A stretch of DNA of 64,000 nt, taken from the NCBI GenBank assembly GCA_026986785.1, contig JALSNW010000051.1, forward strand, positions 1 through 64,000, written 5' to 3'. This DNA comes from Deltaproteobacteria bacterium. Lineage in GTDB: Bacteria > Desulfobacterota > Dissulfuribacteria > Dissulfuribacterales > QOAL01. Positions within the stretch are counted from its first letter, which is position 1. Each line of letters begins with the position of its first letter. The position numbers were made by a program, and so were the translations under genes. The notes under the pieces were generated by a model, which saw only the letters and a list, made by a program, of their open reading frames with translations, ran no database searches and was not told where the DNA came from. Shown here piece by piece: positions 36,963 through 45,417 of the stretch.

Positions 36963-37667
36963 CTATTTGATTTCCAGACGTCCTTCTTGGAAGATGTTGC
37001 CAGATAGTTCCTTCAGGGCATCTTGGTCAAGGATCTCGATCTTTGGGCCTTGAACAGAGATGATCTTTTCTGCTTGCATCTTGGCGAAGATCCTTGAAAG
37101 TGTTTCAGGGATGGTGCCCAGAAGACTTGCCAATTGGGTCTTGGGCATATCGAGGGTTACCGATGTGCTATTATCCTGCCTGTTCATCAATATGAGAAGA
37201 TAGGTGGCCAGCCGTCCGGGGACCTCTTTCAGGGAGAGATCACCAATCATCCTGGCAAAATTCATCAGCCTTTTGGACAAGATGGCAAGTAGGTTCATTG
37301 CCAAGGAGGGATCTTGATTCAAGAGCCTCACGAATGCATCTCTCGGTATGTAAAAGGTCCGAGACGGCTTCATTGCCGTTGCATTGGCAGGAAATCGTGC
37401 CTGTGCAAATACAGCAGCCTCACCAAAAGGTTCCCCCGGCCCAAAGACATGAAGTATTTGTTCCCTTCCTTCTGGAGATAGTTTAAATATCTTTATGCTA
37501 CCATCGATTACAATATGGAATCCACTTGGTGGATCTCCCTCCAGAAAGACAGTCTGTCTTGGTTTGAATTTTTTTATCGAGCCTATGGAGGCAATGTCAA
37601 GCAGGGCCTTTTCTGGCAGCCCCTTGAAGAGGAAGCATCTTTGTAGGAGGTCCTTTATTTGTGCCAT
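36963..37667 (-). CDS. Crp/Fnr-family transcriptional regulator
   Basis: 234 residues. An N-terminal cyclic-nucleotide-binding-type beta-barrel (FLEGDPPSGFHIVIDGSIKIFKLSPEGREQIL and FGPGEPFGEAAVF) is followed by a long dimer helix and a C-terminal winged helix (about 165-215; TLDMPKTQLASLLGTIPETLSRIFAKMQAEKII). No Cys cluster like that of FNR is seen near the N-terminus, apart from one Cys at about 11, so it is probably not an oxygen sensor of FNR type. The PETLSR recognition motif is typical of this family. It is probably co-transcribed with the PstS-like gene. Confidence 0.9.
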   Translation of the reverse strand: MAQIKDLLQRCFLFKGLPEKALLDIASIGSIKKFKPRQTVFLEGDPPSGFHIVIDGSIKIFKLSPEGREQILHVFGPGEPFGEAAVFAQARFPANATAMKPSRTFYIPRDAFVRLLNQDPSLAMNLLAILSKRLMNFARMIGDLSLKEVPGRLATYLLILMNRQDNSTSVTLDMPKTQLASLLGTIPETLSRIFAKMQAEKIISVQGPKIEILDQDALKELSGNIFQEGRLEIK

Positions 37668-37772
37668 AGCAGTCCACCAGGAGAGAAGTTTATTACCCTT
37701 TTGCTTGCCTTAAGCCATGGGCTGTCTTATAAAATAGAGGCCGGACCAAATCCAATACGAGAGGTTGACAGA

Positions 37773-38705
37773 TTGCTCCAAATCTTTTCGCAAAAGAAAA
37801 ACTCTGTGGAGCCAAGCGATCATGTAGAAAAGGGTTGCTGGATAAATCTCGTGGCTCCTACTGATGAAGAGATTAACCGGATATTGGAAGAGACTCAAGT
37901 ACTGCCTGAATTTCTACGATATCCCCTCGATGTCGAAGAGACCTCCAGGGTGGAGAGTGATGAAGGCCAGATCTTGATCATTGTCAAGATCCCCTTCCCG
38001 CAGCATAGCGGCGAGATGGTTAGATTTGAGACAATACCTCTTGGGATAATCCTCCTCGAGGATGCGATAATCACCGTCTGTCCAGTGGAGACGGAGGTCT
38101 TGGCCAAGGTTATAGAATCTGCCAGGAAACAGCGCATCTTTGTGAGCAGGGTCAGGTTCATCTTCAATATCTTTCTTCGGGTGGCTAGCGATTATCTGAG
38201 GCATCTCAGGCTGATAGACAGGTTGATGGAGGAATATGAGACCGAGCTACAACAATCCATGAGAAATAGGGAACTCGTCAAGCTCCTCAACCTTGAAAAG
38301 AGCCTTGTCTATTTCAACACGAGCCTGAAGGCAAACGACATGGTCATGGTAAGGTTGGGAAGCGGGAGATTCGTACCTATAAACGAAGACGACGAGGATA
38401 TCCTGGAGGATGCCCAGATAGAGAATCAGCAGGCTATAGAGATGGCCAAGATCTATAGTGACATCCTTGCTGGCATGATGGATGCCTATGCCTCTGTGAT
38501 CTCCAATAACCTCAACATCGTCATGAAGTTTTTGACTGCTGTCACCATCGTTCTAATGCTCCCCAACCTGGTGGCCAGCATATACGGGATGAATATCGAA
38601 CTTCCCTTCCAGCACAATCCCCACGCCTTTTTCATCACCATGGGTTTTTCGTTTCTTATCTCCCTGATAGTAGTTTACATATTTGTAAAAAAGAAGATGT
38701 TTTAG
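37773..38705 (+). CDS. corA: CorA-family divalent cation (Mg2+/Co2+) transporter
   Basis: 310 residues. The N-terminal cytoplasmic domain opens with LQIFSQKKNSVEP and GCWINLVAPTDEEI; a long helix follows, then two transmembrane segments (about 249-272 and 282-305) with the signature YGMN after the first. It ends in the KKKM-type basic tail. I chose the TTG at 37773 because GAGAGG precedes it by about eight bases and the resulting N-terminus has the length seen in short CorA proteins. The reading frame is open back to 37659, overlapping the Crp/Fnr start, but that extension lacks a good site. Confidence 0.88.
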   Translation: MLQIFSQKKNSVEPSDHVEKGCWINLVAPTDEEINRILEETQVLPEFLRYPLDVEETSRVESDEGQILIIVKIPFPQHSGEMVRFETIPLGIILLEDAIITVCPVETEVLAKVIESARKQRIFVSRVRFIFNIFLRVASDYLRHLRLIDRLMEEYETELQQSMRNRELVKLLNLEKSLVYFNTSLKANDMVMVRLGSGRFVPINEDDEDILEDAQIENQQAIEMAKIYSDILAGMMDAYASVISNNLNIVMKFLTAVTIVLMLPNLVASIYGMNIELPFQHNPHAFFITMGFSFLISLIVVYIFVKKKMF

Positions 38706-38721
38706 GAGTCTTGGGTGGCAG

Positions 38722-40473
38722 ATGCCTGACAATGTCTTTGGCCAAAAAAAGGACCCGGAAAAAGAGGCCTGGATCGCCAATTTTTTTACTGAAAACCACC
38801 TGGCATATGAGGCCTTTCCCAATGAGGTCGCCTCTCCAGAACAGTTGAAATTCATCGTCTACACAGAAGATGAGCCTTTTTACTATCCATGTTCCGACAA
38901 GATATTCAGCTCTATAATAAACAAAGAAAACAGTGATTATCTAATCCTTCAATACATGAAGGTCTGGGAGAAGATCGAGCCCCTGGTACGAAACCTGATC
39001 GAAGACGATTTCAAGAAGAGATTCCTCTTGACCCTTCTCAAGATCAAATTCCGCCATGAGACTGCATCCCTTGTGATGATGCCTTCCAGGGTAGAAAAGA
39101 GGTTGCTCCAGATCTTCGTAAGGGTGAGTGAGATAGACAGGCCCCTGTCACACGAAAAGGAAAAGGCCAACAAGAAGATACACAATCTCCTGACTTCAAA
39201 AGAGTTCAAGGATGCCTTGAATGAGAGGGTTGGCCTCGCTATAGATGCAAATACACCCCTTGACGAGATCAACCTGGAGATAAACGTACTCAAGCTGAAG
39301 AGGCTCATGAGCCTGTCCAGCAACATTGACAATCTCATGGCAATGGAGGCGCCTACGAAAGAAGAGATAAGCAGGCTTATGTCCAGACAGATCGAAGGGC
39401 CTGGATGGGAACAATTTCTCGGCTTGTTGAACGAATGGCAAGGTCATGACACATGGCATTATCTTTTGTGGCAAGGGCCTTCTGCCGGCTCCATTCTTCT
39501 GGATCTCGAGATCATCAAGATCCTCCTCCACTTCAGGGTCAAGGTCATCATCTCTGTGAAGCAGGCATTCTATCACCATGAGATCACCATGGCAGATGTA
39601 ATAGATGATCCCTATCTGGCTGAACATCTGCGTGAGGCAGACATTATCGCCAGGAGAGACATCTCAAAGAATGAACTCATAGAGAAACTCAAGAGTGACA
39701 AGACGGTATTTGTCATATCTGATGGTACACAGGAAAAATTCAATCCCCTTCTGGCCTCAGTGACCTTTGCCAGGGCATTCAAGGAGTGTGATGCCGTGGT
39801 GGTGAGATCAGCTCACGATGCCTATTGTATAGAGAGATCCCATTTCAGCTTCACCAGAGACATGATCTTTAGGACTACTAAGGGGCCCAAGGACAGGCTC
39901 GTCCTCAAGATAAAGCCACATCATCCCAATGTGATTCGTTTTTCAGAAAAGGATCTAAGGGCAAAGGCAGAGAGTCTCATCTATCATCTCCAGGTGGAAA
40001 AGAGCCGGGGCAAGACCATAATGTTCTATAGCGCCATAGTAGGCAGCATCCCCAACCAGCTTGAAACTGCCAAAAAGATCCTTAAAGTCTTTGTAAGCTA
40101 TCTCAGGCAGAAGCAAGAAGGTGTGGTGGTGATCAACCCCGCCGAACACTTCGAGCCTGGTATGGATGCCGATGACATCATGTACATGTGGGAGATCGTT
40201 CAGAGGAGCGGGCTTATCGATATATGGCGGTTTCAGACCTATGAAGACATTGAAAAGGCCTTTGAACTCATGGGCAAGAAGGTCCCTCCAGAGTGGGTTG
40301 GGAAAGATGCAACTTACAGCACTGGTTGTACAAAGGAGATGCAGATAGCAAGACAGGTACAGAAGCAACATCCTGAGATGCAGATAATAGGCCCACCATG
40401 GGAGAAATTTCTGAGGAGAAAAGAATATGGGGTGGGTAAACTCTATGACAGGGCTTTAGGAGATGTGGCCTGA
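38722..40473 (+). CDS. Large uncharacterised protein (possible distant DUF89/ARMT1-type fold)
   Basis: 583 residues, not firmly recognised. The first 230 residues are helical and charged. From about 250 a domain begins with QGPSAGSILLDLEIIKILL and VKVIISVKQAFYHHEITMADV, which vaguely recalls the metal-dependent phosphatase family DUF89 (DNAGEIVFD... and a following beta-strand/TxxDV pattern), then CDAVVVRSAHDAYCIE. The DN pair of the DUF89 metal site is missing, so this is only a hint. The end is basic. It overlaps the phoH start by one base (TGATG), suggesting coupling to phoH-ybeY. Confidence 0.7.
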   Translation: MPDNVFGQKKDPEKEAWIANFFTENHLAYEAFPNEVASPEQLKFIVYTEDEPFYYPCSDKIFSSIINKENSDYLILQYMKVWEKIEPLVRNLIEDDFKKRFLLTLLKIKFRHETASLVMMPSRVEKRLLQIFVRVSEIDRPLSHEKEKANKKIHNLLTSKEFKDALNERVGLAIDANTPLDEINLEINVLKLKRLMSLSSNIDNLMAMEAPTKEEISRLMSRQIEGPGWEQFLGLLNEWQGHDTWHYLLWQGPSAGSILLDLEIIKILLHFRVKVIISVKQAFYHHEITMADVIDDPYLAEHLREADIIARRDISKNELIEKLKSDKTVFVISDGTQEKFNPLLASVTFARAFKECDAVVVRSAHDAYCIERSHFSFTRDMIFRTTKGPKDRLVLKIKPHHPNVIRFSEKDLRAKAESLIYHLQVEKSRGKTIMFYSAIVGSIPNQLETAKKILKVFVSYLRQKQEGVVVINPAEHFEPGMDADDIMYMWEIVQRSGLIDIWRFQTYEDIEKAFELMGKKVPPEWVGKDATYSTGCTKEMQIARQVQKQHPEMQIIGPPWEKFLRRKEYGVGKLYDRALGDVA

Positions 40474-41426
40474 TGATAAGGAAGAATCTGGATTTTGAGA
40501 ACAATAGTGCCATAATCGATCTCTATGGAGAACATGGTAGAAATCTCAAGATGATAGAAAATGCCTTGGGAGTTGATATCGATGTCAGGGGCAATAAGCT
40601 CACCATCTCTGGCGACGAAGCTGGTATCGATATCGCCCATAAAACCTGTTCTCAACTCTACCAGCTCATAGAGAGGGGCTATCCTCTCCAGACCAGGGAC
40701 GTGGAATTTGCCCTTGGCATCTTGAGTGAAGATCCTACGGCCAGAATAGCGGATATCTTCCTCGACAAGCTGACCATCAAGTCCGGCAAGAGGACCATAA
40801 CACCCAAGAGTCTCGCACAAAAATTCTATGTGGAGGCCATTCGCAATAGCGACATAGTGTTCGGTATCGGGCCTGCTGGCACAGGCAAGACATATCTTGC
40901 CATGGCAATGGCAGTGGCTGCCCTGTTGAACGACGAGATAACTCGGATCATAATGGTACGGCCAGCTGTAGAGGCAGGGGAACGGCTGGGGTTTCTGCCT
41001 GGTGACCTCGAGGAAAAGGTCAATCCATATCTGCGGCCCCTTTATGATGCACTCTACGATATGCTGCCCTTTGAGAGGGTGGCCCGTCTCCTGGAGCGTG
41101 GCATAATAGAGGTGGCTCCCCTGGCATTCATGAGGGGCAGAACCTTGAATGACGCCTTCATCATCCTTGATGAGGCCCAGAATACCACCTCGGCCCAGAT
41201 GAAGATGTTCCTGACCCGCATAGGTTTTGGGTCAAAGGCAGTAGTAACAGGAGATATCACCCAGATAGACCTGGAAGACAAGAACAAGTCTGGACTCGTA
41301 GAGGCAAGGCGTTTGCTCAAGGATATACCTGGTATCAGCTTTGCCATGTTTTCCAAAAAAGACGTGGTGCGTCATCCTCTTGTAAAAAGGATCATCCAGG
41401 CATATGAAGAAGATGAAAGAAAATAG
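40473..41426 (+). CDS. phoH: PhoH family ATPase
   Basis: A cytoplasmic P-loop ATPase, often linked to RNA metabolism and to YbeY. 317 residues. It has an N-terminal KH-like segment (about 10-70), Walker A GPAGTGKT (about 132-139), Walker B FIILDEAQNTT (about 230-240), and GSKAVVTGDITQIDL. As in many bacteria, ybeY follows directly. Confidence 0.95.
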   Translation: MIRKNLDFENNSAIIDLYGEHGRNLKMIENALGVDIDVRGNKLTISGDEAGIDIAHKTCSQLYQLIERGYPLQTRDVEFALGILSEDPTARIADIFLDKLTIKSGKRTITPKSLAQKFYVEAIRNSDIVFGIGPAGTGKTYLAMAMAVAALLNDEITRIIMVRPAVEAGERLGFLPGDLEEKVNPYLRPLYDALYDMLPFERVARLLERGIIEVAPLAFMRGRTLNDAFIILDEAQNTTSAQMKMFLTRIGFGSKAVVTGDITQIDLEDKNKSGLVEARRLLKDIPGISFAMFSKKDVVRHPLVKRIIQAYEEDERK

Positions 41427-41498
41427 CCTGTTCACTGGCCTTTGTTGCAAGGCTGGCGATCCTGTAACCATCAACCCAAGGCATTCGTGGAAAATGTA

Positions 41499-42641
41499 AT
41501 GCCTGTAGAAGTGATGAACAGTTCTGGGAGACAGTTAGATATTGACTATTTCCAGCGTGTCTCCCATAGGCTTTTGAGGCTTGTCGGCCTGGGAGACAAA
41601 CAGCTCAATGTAGTTTTTATCAATATGCCAGGCATTGAAGGCCTTAATAGAAAATGGTTCAGCCGTCCCTGGCCTACCAATGTCATATCCTTTCCCATGG
41701 ATGAGCCCGAGATCCTGGGCGATATAGTAGTCTGTATCGATAGGGCTATTGGAGAGGCCAGTGAGGGCCTGACCAGCCCTCGGAACCGGATAACAGAGTT
41801 GATCATTCACGGTTTGGTGCACCTCATGGGTGAGGATCACGAGCTTGGAGGCGTGCATGAGGCACGCATGAAAGAGAAGGAACAACAATTGAGACATGCT
41901 TTGATCAGGGAGGATATTATGGCGGATCTGTGTATAAATGTTGACCATATTGCCACGATAAGGCAGGCCAGAGGTGGCAATGAGCCCGATCCAGTCCTTG
42001 CTGCCGGCCTGGTGGAACTTGCAGGGGCAGATGGTATAGTCGTCCATCTCAGAGAGGATAGGCGTCATATCCAAGATAGGGATGTGCGGCTGTTGAGGGA
42101 GGTTGTTAAGACGAGATTGACCCTTGAAATGGCTGCTACTGAGGAGATGCTCCAGATAGCCTCTGAGATAAGGCCAGATATAGTGACCTTGGTACCGGAA
42201 AAGAGGCAGGAACTGACCACTGAGGGTGGGCTCGATGTCAAAGGTCTTGAAGAATCGGTGAGACAGGCAGTTGACAGGTTGCATCAGGCTGGGATTCCCG
42301 TCAGCCTCTTCGTGGATCCTGAAGAAGATCAGATACAGGCCTCCAGCAGGACTGGAGCGGAATGTATCGAAATACATACAGGTCGCTATGCCGATGCCTT
42401 AGACAATGCAGAACAGGAGAAGGAATTCGATCAGATAGCGAAGATGGCGGCCTTGGCTGCAGATCTTGGCCTTCGTGTCCATGCTGGCCATGGACTGAAT
42501 TATCAGAATACAGGGCGCCTTGCAGCGCTCAGTGACATAGTGGAATTCAGTATAGGCCATGCAGTCGTGGCCAGGGCCTCACTGGTAGGCATGGAAAGGG
42601 CTGTGCGAGAGATGCTGGCCATAGTGAAAGGCACCGGTTAG
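41499..42641 (+). CDS. YbeY endoribonuclease fused in frame to pyridoxine 5'-phosphate synthase PdxJ
   Basis: One uninterrupted frame encodes two enzymes. Residues 1-140 are YbeY (rRNA 3'-end processing and quality control), with the zinc motif [11 protein letters not shown] that preserves the H-x3-H-x5-H spacing. Residues 141-380 are PdxJ ([44 protein letters not shown]), which makes vitamin B6 phosphate. There is no stop between them. The ATG of PdxJ (41919) has its own GGGAGG five bases upstream, so free PdxJ may also be made. The frame is open back to 41442, but I chose the ATG at 41499. The neighbours phoH and acpS are those normally flanking ybeY and pdxJ. Confidence 0.85.
   Translation: MPVEVMNSSGRQLDIDYFQRVSHRLLRLVGLGDKQLNVVFINMPGIEGLNRKWFSRPWPTNVISFPMDEPEILGDIVVCIDRAIGEASEGLTSPRNRITELIIHGLVHLMGEDHELGGVHEARMKEKEQQLRHALIREDIMADLCINVDHIATIRQARGGNEPDPVLAAGLVELAGADGIVVHLREDRRHIQDRDVRLLREVVKTRLTLEMAATEEMLQIASEIRPDIVTLVPEKRQELTTEGGLDVKGLEESVRQAVDRLHQAGIPVSLFVDPEEDQIQASSRTGAECIEIHTGRYADALDNAEQEKEFDQIAKMAALAADLGLRVHAGHGLNYQNTGRLAALSDIVEFSIGHAVVARASLVGMERAVREMLAIVKGTG
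41908..41921 (+). promoter_or_regulatory. Internal ribosome-binding site and start of PdxJ inside the ybeY-pdxJ frame
   Basis: GGGAGG (41908-41913), five bases, then ATG (41919-41921), in frame with both domains. It would start a normal 240-residue PdxJ. Confidence 0.65.
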
Positions 42642-42652
42642 ATCCGTTTGGT

Positions 42653-43036
42653 ATGATTCTTGGAATAGGTATAGATATAGTCCACGTACCAAGGATCGAG
42701 ATTGCTGTAGAAAGGTTTGGAGACAGGTTCATAGACAGGGTTTTCTGCCAAAAGGAGGCACAGCAGTGCCTATGTAAAAGAGACCCTTATCCCAGTCTTG
42801 CCGGGCGTTTTGCAGCCAAAGAGGCCTTTGTCAAGGCCTTGGGAACTGGATTTCGTCTCGGTGTTGCCCTGACCCAGATATGTGTGGACAGGAAGGACAG
42901 TGGGGCACCTTACCTCAACCTTTTAGGCAAGGCACGAGAGCTCGCAGAGATAAGGGGGGTTACCGGGGTTCATCTTTCTATAAGCCATGAAGATAGATAT
43001 GCAGTTGCCATGGTCGTCTTGGAAGGTGTGGGATGA
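42653..43036 (+). CDS. acpS: Holo-[acyl-carrier-protein] synthase
   Basis: Attaches 4'-phosphopantetheine from CoA to acyl carrier protein. 127 residues, with GIGIDIVHVPRIE at the N-terminus (the Asp is a metal ligand), LAGRFAAKEAFVKALGTG (the Glu is a ligand) and LSISHEDRYAVAMV at the end. It follows the pdxJ stop after 11 bases, as in E. coli. It is the last gene before the terminator shared with the flagellar genes. Confidence 0.94.
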   Translation: MILGIGIDIVHVPRIEIAVERFGDRFIDRVFCQKEAQQCLCKRDPYPSLAGRFAAKEAFVKALGTGFRLGVALTQICVDRKDSGAPYLNLLGKARELAEIRGVTGVHLSISHEDRYAVAMVVLEGVG

Positions 43037-43112
43037 CAACAGATTTATTGAAAAAAGGTGTTAGGATAACGAAAATCAGCCTGATAATCCTGTGACATCG
43101 TCCTGGATTCAA

Positions 43113-43140
43113 AAAAAAGGCCCTTGTAAAAGGGCCTTTT
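43113..43140. terminator. Bidirectional terminator between acpS and flgE
   Basis: An 11-bp stem, AAAAGGCCCTT-GTAA-AAGGGCCTTTT, with an A8 run on the left. Read on the minus strand, it ends in eight T, strong for the flgE transcript. On the plus strand the T-run is only four. Confidence 0.85.
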
Positions 43141-43170
43141 GTCGTTTGCCAGTATAAAAAATACGTTTTT

Positions 43171-44688
43171 TTAACGTTTCATGTTTAGGAGCTCGTTTAA
43201 CATCTCGTCCGTGGTGGTGATAACCCGGGAGTTTGCCTGGAATGCCCTCTGGGTTGTGATGAGTTTTACAAACTCTGTGCCCATATCAACGGTGGACTGT
43301 TCCAATGCGTTTGCCGCTATGGAGCCAAGGCCGTTGGTTCTTGGTGGACCAGTGATGGCAGTACCTGATGCCGTAGTCTCCCGCCACAGGTTTCCACCTT
43401 CTTTCGACAGGTCGGAGGGGCTATAGAACCTGGCAAGGGCCAGTTGGCCAAGGGCGATGATCCTGCCATTGGAATAGGACCCGGAGATCACCCCTTCTGC
43501 ATCTACGCTGAGGCTTTCCAGAAAGCCTGCGCCAAAGCCGTTCTGGTCATAGAAGAGGGTGCTGGAGCGGTTTGCATACTGTGTGGTGGTGATGGTCTCA
43601 GGTGCCCAGGATGTAACGCTGTTTTGCCCCGAGTCTATCTTTGCCTGGGCCCCGAAGCTGAATTCTATCCTCTGGGCTGTCTGATCCAGACCAGTTGTTG
43701 GATCGTTGGTGCCGGATGGCGGCTGAAAAAAGGCAATGATCTGGGGATAGTTATGGTCACCAAAGGCCTGGGTGAGATCGGTATTGTCTTCAAGATTATC
43801 TTGTTCCTGGTCGTTGTTGTAGCGTGTGATATCAAATATCCTCTCTATCTGCCCATCAGGGGTGAACTGGATCTTTCCCCACATGAGTTTCCCTGCGTTG
43901 GTAGAACCAGCATTGGCAGATTTGTCCTCTTCAGGATTCATCGCTACCAAGAATTCCCATGTACGCTCGTCTCCAGAGATATTGGGGTTGTCCAATTCCT
44001 TGTCAAAATAGACGGTCAGGTCATGGGTGTTTCCAAGGCTGTCATACACCTTGAAAGTACTTTTGTACTCATAGTTGACATTCTGCCTGAGTCCACCGTT
44101 TGGCCCCCCTGTTTCACCATTCCAGGTATCACTGAGTAAGTTTGCACTGTCAACGGGTTTTGCCCCGTCGTCGAGATTGACTGCTATGGTCGCAAGGCTT
44201 GTGGCTACAGGTGGAGAGGTGTTCTGGATCTCTATGTCCTTTATGGCCCCTACTATCTCGAATGTGCCATCTGGCTGCTCTTCCATGTCCCAGCCCTGTA
44301 CCCTCAAGCCAGCGGGATTTACGAGGTTGCCGCTCTTGTCCACGTGAAATTGTCCAGCCCTGGTGTAATAGATGCTGTTTTCGATCTGGGGATTCGAGAC
44401 CATGAAAAAGCCATTGCCAGCAATTGCCAGATCCGTGGGAGACGAGGTGCTTTCGAAAGATCCTTGGGTGAAAAGTGGTGCCACATCAGAAATGGAAGAG
44501 CCCCTGCCCACCTGGGAGCCACCCCTGGCCGTGTTTATGGACTGGGCCATGATGTCCTGAAAGGTGGTGCTTGCCGCCTTAAAGCCAGTAGTGTTCACGT
44601 TGGCAATATTGTCTCCTATTACCTGCATGGCATTACCCATGTTTACCAATCCACTGACTCCTGAATATAAAGAGCTTGTTAGAGCCAT
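43171..44688 (-). CDS. flgE: Flagellar hook protein FlgE
   Basis: The main structural protein of the flagellar hook, exported by the type III apparatus. 505 residues. The N-terminal flagellar rod/hook signature SLYSGVSGLVNMGNAMQVIGDNIANVNTTGFK (seen in part at 5-36) and the C-terminal TEFVKLITTQRAFQANSRVI heptad helix are present. The middle domain (about 150-400) is variable and surface exposed. It is the last gene of the fliK-flgD-flgE unit, 17 bases after flgD. Confidence 0.96.
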   Translation of the reverse strand: MALTSSLYSGVSGLVNMGNAMQVIGDNIANVNTTGFKAASTTFQDIMAQSINTARGGSQVGRGSSISDVAPLFTQGSFESTSSPTDLAIAGNGFFMVSNPQIENSIYYTRAGQFHVDKSGNLVNPAGLRVQGWDMEEQPDGTFEIVGAIKDIEIQNTSPPVATSLATIAVNLDDGAKPVDSANLLSDTWNGETGGPNGGLRQNVNYEYKSTFKVYDSLGNTHDLTVYFDKELDNPNISGDERTWEFLVAMNPEEDKSANAGSTNAGKLMWGKIQFTPDGQIERIFDITRYNNDQEQDNLEDNTDLTQAFGDHNYPQIIAFFQPPSGTNDPTTGLDQTAQRIEFSFGAQAKIDSGQNSVTSWAPETITTTQYANRSSTLFYDQNGFGAGFLESLSVDAEGVISGSYSNGRIIALGQLALARFYSPSDLSKEGGNLWRETTASGTAITGPPRTNGLGSIAANALEQSTVDMGTEFVKLITTQRAFQANSRVITTTDEMLNELLNMKR

Positions 44689-44705
44689 CTTAGTTCTCCT
44701 CCTTT

Positions 44706-45401
44706 TTAACCTTGTATGCTTTTTATCTCATCGAATTGCAAGACAGGGCCGTCTTTGATCAATATTTCAGGCAGCCCGTCCTGGGTGTTGTCAATACCGC
44801 TGACAGTACCCACTGTCCGCGTTGGGATATCTATCTCGTTGTCATCGGGGCCTGTTGCCTCAATAGAGACATGATATGTACCAGGTGGCAGGAGATTCCC
44901 ATCACCGTCCGTGCCATCCCAGTCGAGGCGGACCTTTGTACCGGCTTCGGCTGAGTCCATGTCTACTTGGCCAACCTTGTGTCCGCTGGAGTCCCTTATG
45001 GTGACCTTGCAGGTAGAGATGCCGTCATCGGGGATCTCGAGGTAAAATGGCCTTGGCCCCTCTGGCCCCATGTATAGTTCTTTGCCCTGGTATTCTACCT
45101 CGTGTCCAATAAGATTGATGGCAGACACGGAGGCCGAACTGTTCAAGGCATTGGCCATGTGTTCAAGGCTCGTGTTGTTTTTGTACATGAGATCAACCAT
45201 GTTGAACTGGGCCACTTGCGATGCCATCTCTGCGCTTTCCATGGGGTTCATGGGGTCTTGGTATTGAAGCTGAGTGACAAAGAGTTTCATGAAGTCATCC
45301 CTGCTCAGGGTGGCATGATCCTCTTTTGTTTCATATTTTATCTTTTCTTCACCATCCGCCTGGTTCACTACCGGGCTGGTGACTCTCGTGCCAGATATCA
45401 T
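44706..45401 (-). CDS. flgD: Flagellar hook assembly (capping) protein FlgD
   Basis: The hook cap that guides FlgE polymerisation and is discarded afterwards. 231 residues: LSRDDFMKLFVTQLQYQDPMNPMESAEMASQVAQF is the conserved N-terminal export/cap region (seen at about 32-66), followed by a FlgD Ig-like domain and the tudor-like end. It lies between fliK and flgE. Confidence 0.95.
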   Translation of the reverse strand: MISGTRVTSPVVNQADGEEKIKYETKEDHATLSRDDFMKLFVTQLQYQDPMNPMESAEMASQVAQFNMVDLMYKNNTSLEHMANALNSSASVSAINLIGHEVEYQGKELYMGPEGPRPFYLEIPDDGISTCKVTIRDSSGHKVGQVDMDSAEAGTKVRLDWDGTDGDGNLLPPGTYHVSIEATGPDDNEIDIPTRTVGTVSGIDNTQDGLPEILIKDGPVLQFDEIKSIQG

Positions 45402-45417
45402 GTTTCTTCTCCAAAGA

